In this document: positions 59,818-64,000 of the stretch, in pieces
How the letters are laid out: every line of letters begins with the position of its first letter
Position numbering within the stretch: position 1 is the first letter of the stretch
NCBI RefSeq assembly: GCF_014633365.1
Contig: NC_068344.1
Coordinates: 34,842,670 to 34,906,669 of the forward strand
Origin: Diospyros lotus
Lineage: Eukaryota; Streptophyta; Magnoliopsida; Ericales; Ebenaceae
Direction: 5' to 3'
DNA: 64,000 nt
The notes under the pieces: generated by a model
Told to the model about the DNA's origin: nothing
What the model saw: only the letters and a program-made list of their open reading frames with translations
Databases searched by the model: none
Position numbers and translations under genes: made by a program

Positions 59818-61257
59818 TCTTTATTTTATTACATACGATTCTATTTCTTACTAGACCTTCCTAGGATCTCATTTAATTTTAATTTAATACTAATGTGTTA
59901 AAGATCAAATTTACTAAAGACAAACCACCTAAGAAAGGAAGAAGTATATACCTTTTCACTTTGGGGATTATTTTCAATCTTCAGGAGCCTATATGGGTCC
60001 AAGAAGAAAAAGAAGAGATAACCTCAAAATTCAAGAGACTAAATAGGTTTTTGAGAGACTGTAAACAATTCCAAAAAAAAGAAAAGGTAATCTTAAAGTT
60101 TGAGATACTATTTAGTTTACAGGAGACCGTTAACAATTTCATAAAAAAGAAGAGATAATCTTAATGCTCGAGGGATTATTTAATCTTCGAGAGACTTGAA
60201 AAGAAGACTAACGAGAAAGGTTCTAAGGACTAGATGTCTTCTTACAAACCGCTCTCTCAAGTTAAAAAGTCTCGAACAAAATGCGAATATGATAAATTTT
60301 AATATTTAAAAATTTCTTAAAGTATAGACATTATTCATAAAAGTTATAATCTTAATTGATCTCAAAATACCAACGATACTTATCATGAACTCTCAAGTTC
60401 CTCAACAATTGAGAAAATCATTCATGACAGGCCATTGGCCCATTACTATTTATTTAAGAGCTCTACAACTTATTTTAGCATCCTTAAAAAATTGACTCAA
60501 TTGTCCGACTGTTCATACATGAATTACTCAGCACCTTTTGATTATGTTCTCTTTTACAAGATTGGGAATGACCTGATTAAGAATTTCTTGATTATAAATA
60601 TATTATTGTAACAAGGCGACAACATATACTTATATGGTAAAATTTTAAATAAAATTAGATATCACAAATTTCTGCCGATAACACCTAGAGATGCAAAATG
60701 TGCCGTGCCGAGGCAAATCATGGCCTGCAGTGTGGGCCTACTGGACACGGCCTGTTTTAAATTGATGTCTAAATGCACCCATCCTAAGATTAAAGAGCCA
60801 ATTAGGCCATCTTGGTACGTACCACTCACTACTCTTATAATTAAAAGAGGGAAGCCACGTGAAATGCAAGTAAATTAGAAGCCCTGCAATACATAGTCAG
60901 CGTTGAGCCACGTGCAGAAAGAAAGACAATTAATGGGTACTAACCAATCCGCTAAACCAAACAGTATCTCTCCATAATCACAGGATTAGGGACCCTCCAT
61001 GGTAGCCTATAATCCTAAATGATGAAACTTAACTTCATTTAATTTAAAACGAGATTAGGGACACAATCTGCACTGTTTTCTCACCTTCCGTATCGCCCAT
61101 TTATTTATTTATTATTATTAAACTAGCAGCCTAACCTCGGCCCCACTCACGAAGAGTACCACGTGCATAAACACGTGCACTTAAACAGAAAATTAATTAA
61201 TCTTTATGTATAGTTGTTCATATATATTAAGAAAGTAAAAATTAGTCGTCAATGAAA

Positions 61258-61928
61258 AATGCCTAAATTTATATTTTTATTCTTATATTCTCTCTCTTTT
61301 TTTTTATACAATCACATAAATTTTTCGTTATTTTAATTATACTCTTATATTTATATTTTTAAATTAATTAAACTTTCCATATTTTAACATTTTTTTACGT
61401 GTCAATTTGACTATTTCGTTATTTAAATTATACACTTGTACATGTATTTTTGAGTTTTTTTAAAAAAAAAAGATAAAGTGAGATCAGTTAACAATTAGAC
61501 GAGAACTTTGTCTAATTTGTTAAATTAAAAATATTGTTAGCAACTATTTTTTTTCGTTCTCATATATTCTCTTATTTTTTTCACCGAACATATTATGATC
61601 ATTTGAACATAATTAGGTAAGAGAGCATCAACCCATTAAAAGAAGTTGTAAGCATTCATCTATTTGAATTTTTTGCAAGATTACAAATTTATTAATAAGA
61701 AAATCCTAAGTTTAAAAAAAAACGAAAGAGTAAGTTGAAAGAAATAAAGAGAGGCAAAGAGAGATAGAGCCAAAGTGTTGCCTCATCTCACTTTTATCAT
61801 TTTTTTCACAACAAATGATATGAGTTAAATTAATTTTAAAATTTAGGTGTAAAAATGTAATTAAGATAATAAAATTTTTAAATAATTATATATAAAAATA
61901 AAAGTATAGAAATAAAAATATGGGTTTG
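61258..61928. mobile_element. MITE-family copy in duplication unit 2
   Basis: Counterpart of 58188-58852. Same arm sequences with small differences. Confidence 0.55.
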
Positions 61929-62275
61929 GAAAAGAATTTGAAGTCTTAGTGGCTCATCCATCATGCCAAATGATGAGATTTCATATTAGATTTTCCTAAA
62001 GTTTTGTTTGGGAGATTTAATGAATAGAACACAAAATGCTTTCTCCTCTCTAAGGAGAGCAGACGATAAAAAATCGGAAAGAAGAGCAATGTAAATAGAT
62101 GCAATAAAAGGATATAAATAACAAACTATTACACCATTTGGAAACAAAATACAAGCTGATCAATTGAAGGGCAAATTTAGTGTTCTTGAAATTATTAAAG
62201 TCAAGACATATCAACAAATCCACCATCTATTTTGACCAATCATAGGTGTGCAATTGCATTCAATTTATTCTACCC

Positions 62276-62934
62276 AAGAAATGACCAAAACTACTAATTG
62301 GAAATTTGAAATCCAATTGGAAGATTGTATGTTTGCATGTGTTATTGATTGTACAGAAATGGTAAAGCCCAGAAGGGTGACAGACAGAGAATGCTAGAGG
62401 TATTCAGATGCAAACAAGAAGCTGGATGAGACATACACCTTTGCTAATGTGGTGCCAAACCGCCAGGCCACGTACAAACGTTTCTAGGGATGCGTGGTGG
62501 GCTACCACATCATCACCGCCTTATTGACTTATTTGGCTATTGTTAGGCAAGTGAGGTGTGAGTGACTCATTTCTGAACACAGGACGTCTCAAGAGCTAAA
62601 CACACAGTCACAGATAAAGAAAAGAGCATCTCGTGAGAGCTTTCCAGAGAGGCATACCTTCTCAAGGAATCTGATCCAAAAGCTCTTTACATCCAACTTT
62701 ACTTTGCCAGCCATTTTTCCCTTCCTTCCTTAAAGTGTCATCCCACATATTCTCTCTGTTGAAGCAACCTATAAGTTCAGTTGAGAATAAGAATACATAG
62801 GAAACTAAAAGGGGAAGAAAGAGGGGAGAAGAACAGAACAGAACAGAACATAACAGATGTGTCACCCTGGTTTTCCTGTGATAAGCCTTCGGGAATTCTC
62901 ATGGCAGCGGAGATGGGACGGCTTGACGGTGACC
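62276..62934 (+). promoter_or_regulatory. Upstream region of the serine-rich-like gene
   Basis: No gene seen. Less AT-rich than the duplication. Contains a CCACGT core (about 62468) and an AGAAC tandem run (about 62830-62850) close to the start codon, probably in the 5' leader. The transcription start cannot be fixed by eye. Confidence 0.4.
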
Positions 62935-63132
62935 ATGGCAGTCCACGGAAGGGCGGCACAGCAAGCACCAGAGGCTGTGGTGGAATCTGCCCCAAACGGT
63001 AGCGGTGGCGGGGGGTTAAAGCATTGCTTATGTTCACCCACAAGGCATCCGGGTTCATTCCGGTGCAGGCACCACCATGCTGAGTATGTATGGGGTGGCC
63101 GCAGCATACGAGCTGCAGCTAGGAGTAGTTAG
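62935..63132 (+). CDS. Small serine-rich-protein-like protein with CLCSPTRHPGSFRCRHH core
   Basis: Intronless, 65 aa. The start ATG at 62935 sits in a good plant context (ACCATGGCA). The N-terminal half is Ala/Gly-rich (MAVHGRAAQQAPEAVVESAP, then a Gly run). The C-terminal half holds the conserved Cys/His core CLCSPTRHPGSFRCRHHHAE (about residues 32-51), followed by YVWGGRS. This core defines a family of short plant proteins annotated as serine-rich protein-related, with no established biochemical role. The spaced Cys and His residues could bind a metal (inference). An in-frame ATG at 62857 would add 26 residues, but the extension lacks family character. Frames on the other phases and strand are shadows. 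Confidence 0.75.
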   Translation: MAVHGRAAQQAPEAVVESAPNGSGGGGLKHCLCSPTRHPGSFRCRHHHAEYVWGGRSIRAAARSS

Positions 63133-64000
63133 TTAGCATGTTGTGAAGCTTGATCAAAGGAAGCATAAAAACAATATGGTAAGATTTGTTAAGTTGACAT
63201 CCTACCGTTGCTGCAGCACCAAGATGCTTTCCTGGTTCTTTCCTTTCAGTATTTGATCCAATCTGTGACAAGAAAATTGCAACTTAATTCAAAATACTCT
63301 GCCACTAGAAAGTGTAAATATATTAGCAATGCTAACATCACAAACTCTGCAACCTTAGCTCTTTATAGCTCCCAAAATGCAGCACTCTTCAGTTATCTGA
63401 ATTCTGCACTAGTTTGGCATCCGTTGGGTCATTGACGCTTGACTTTATAATGCATTGGAGGGAGCAAACGGCTTGGCCCTACGGTAAGGGTGAAGCCGGG
63501 TCAGGGTATCCTAGAGAAATCCTCGTCTACACTAGGAGATGTTTCTGCTCTGTATTCAGAAGCAAGAAAGACACAGTGCGTTAAGTGTTGCATGCACTAA
63601 AACGAATGGCTATTGATTGAGCAATATATACCCGTTGGATTAATATGCTTCACACCCAAATTTCTGCAGAATTGGACTCTTTAGTCTTTTAGCAACAACT
63701 TTATGCAGTGAACTTAACGATCCTGAAATAACCAGTCAGGCATGTATTGTTAACGAGAATATACAGTTCTATTAGCGATCTTCTTAATTAGGCAAAGATC
63801 ATCTTCACAAACTATAATACAAGTAATATCAGTGCTGTGTGATTTGGAGAGAGGGGGGACGGGGGGAGCAGAATTTTCGTAAATCATATGGTAACAACTA
63901 TGGTCAGCATACATCAATGATCAATCAATGCAAGAAAGTCCAACAAGGGCAGAGTAGAAGAAAATATAACTGTTTATATGCTCAGCTTAACCAGACTCAT
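63133..64000. other. Downstream flank, no gene recognised
   Basis: Probably includes the 3' untranslated region of the gene ending at 63132. A short plus frame at 63208-63435 has no recognisable family. A GC-richer patch lies near 63450-63530. Confidence 0.35.

Larger units (their letters stand above)
59283..62275 (+). repeat. Tandem duplication, unit 2 (with a small MITE insertion)
   Basis: Collinear with unit 1, lacks the 2.4-kb insertion and has its own insertion at about 59470-59817. A 67-bp A-rich spacer (59216-59282) separates the two units. No gene inside. Confidence 0.85.

Noticed and set aside
62662..63107. Minus-strand frames over the small serine-rich-like gene
   Set aside because: The plus frame has the recognised Cys/His core and a good start context; the others are shadows.
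1..64000. CRISPR array, prokaryotic operon or replication origin
   Set aside because: No regular spacer-repeat arrays or bacterial gene layout; spliced plant genes show this is nuclear eukaryotic DNA.

Overview
The window is nuclear DNA of a flowering plant, probably a eudicot. The evidence is spliced GT-AG genes of plant-specific families, a U2 snRNA gene with the plant upstream sequence element (USE), AT-rich gene-poor spacers, and many plant transposons, including Cassandra elements whose LTRs carry 5S rRNA-like promoters. I cannot name the species.

Genes, left to right: (1) a U2 snRNA gene on the minus strand at 342-537, with USE, TATA-like box and 3' box. (2) A small intronless gene of a conserved plant family of unknown function (15389-15730, minus). 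(3) A complete nine-exon aldehyde dehydrogenase of the cytosolic ALDH2C (sinapaldehyde/coniferaldehyde dehydrogenase) type (19966-25905, minus). Its spliced product is 501 aa and puts the catalytic residues at the canonical positions N169, E268 and C302. (4) A complete 16-coding-exon MUT9-like/photoregulatory protein kinase of the casein kinase 1 group (30374-39384, minus, 697 aa). (5) A two-exon arabinogalactan peptide gene (48527-49162, minus, 64 aa). (6) A small intronless serine-rich-protein-like gene with a Cys/His-rich core (62935-63132, plus). The genes act independently; there is no operon-like organisation.

Most of the rest is mobile or repetitive DNA. At 3.8-13.2 kb there is a three-level nest: a decayed Ty1/copia element (minus), split by a solo LTR with target duplication ATATC, which is itself split by another solo LTR with target duplication CGACC. 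The nest is bracketed by an 81-bp direct repeat. ALDH intron 7 holds a 700-bp solo LTR with a perfect 5-bp target duplication. Two Cassandra-type TRIM elements lie in opposite orientations (43892-44531 and 57192-57830). Two long PIF/Harbinger-like elements with TAA duplications lie at 44.9-46.5 and 51.5-52.5 kb, and the first carries a further inserted element. Several fold-back elements with long inverted arms occur at 1.1, 14.2, 16.2, 42.0 and 46.8 kb. A large tandem duplication (53981-59215 and 59283-62275) has different insertions in its two copies. One of these insertions carries a broken GH17 beta-1,3-glucanase fragment and a Cassandra element.

I found no clearly new biochemical system. 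The most interesting material is structural: the Cassandra pair with differently decaying 5S-like promoters, the LTR nest with its unexplained 81-bp bracket, the tandem duplication as a record of insertions, and a duplicated promoter/start remnant of the small gene upstream of the ALDH gene. All coordinates and splice sites were read by eye; family names rest on recognised motifs, not on a search.
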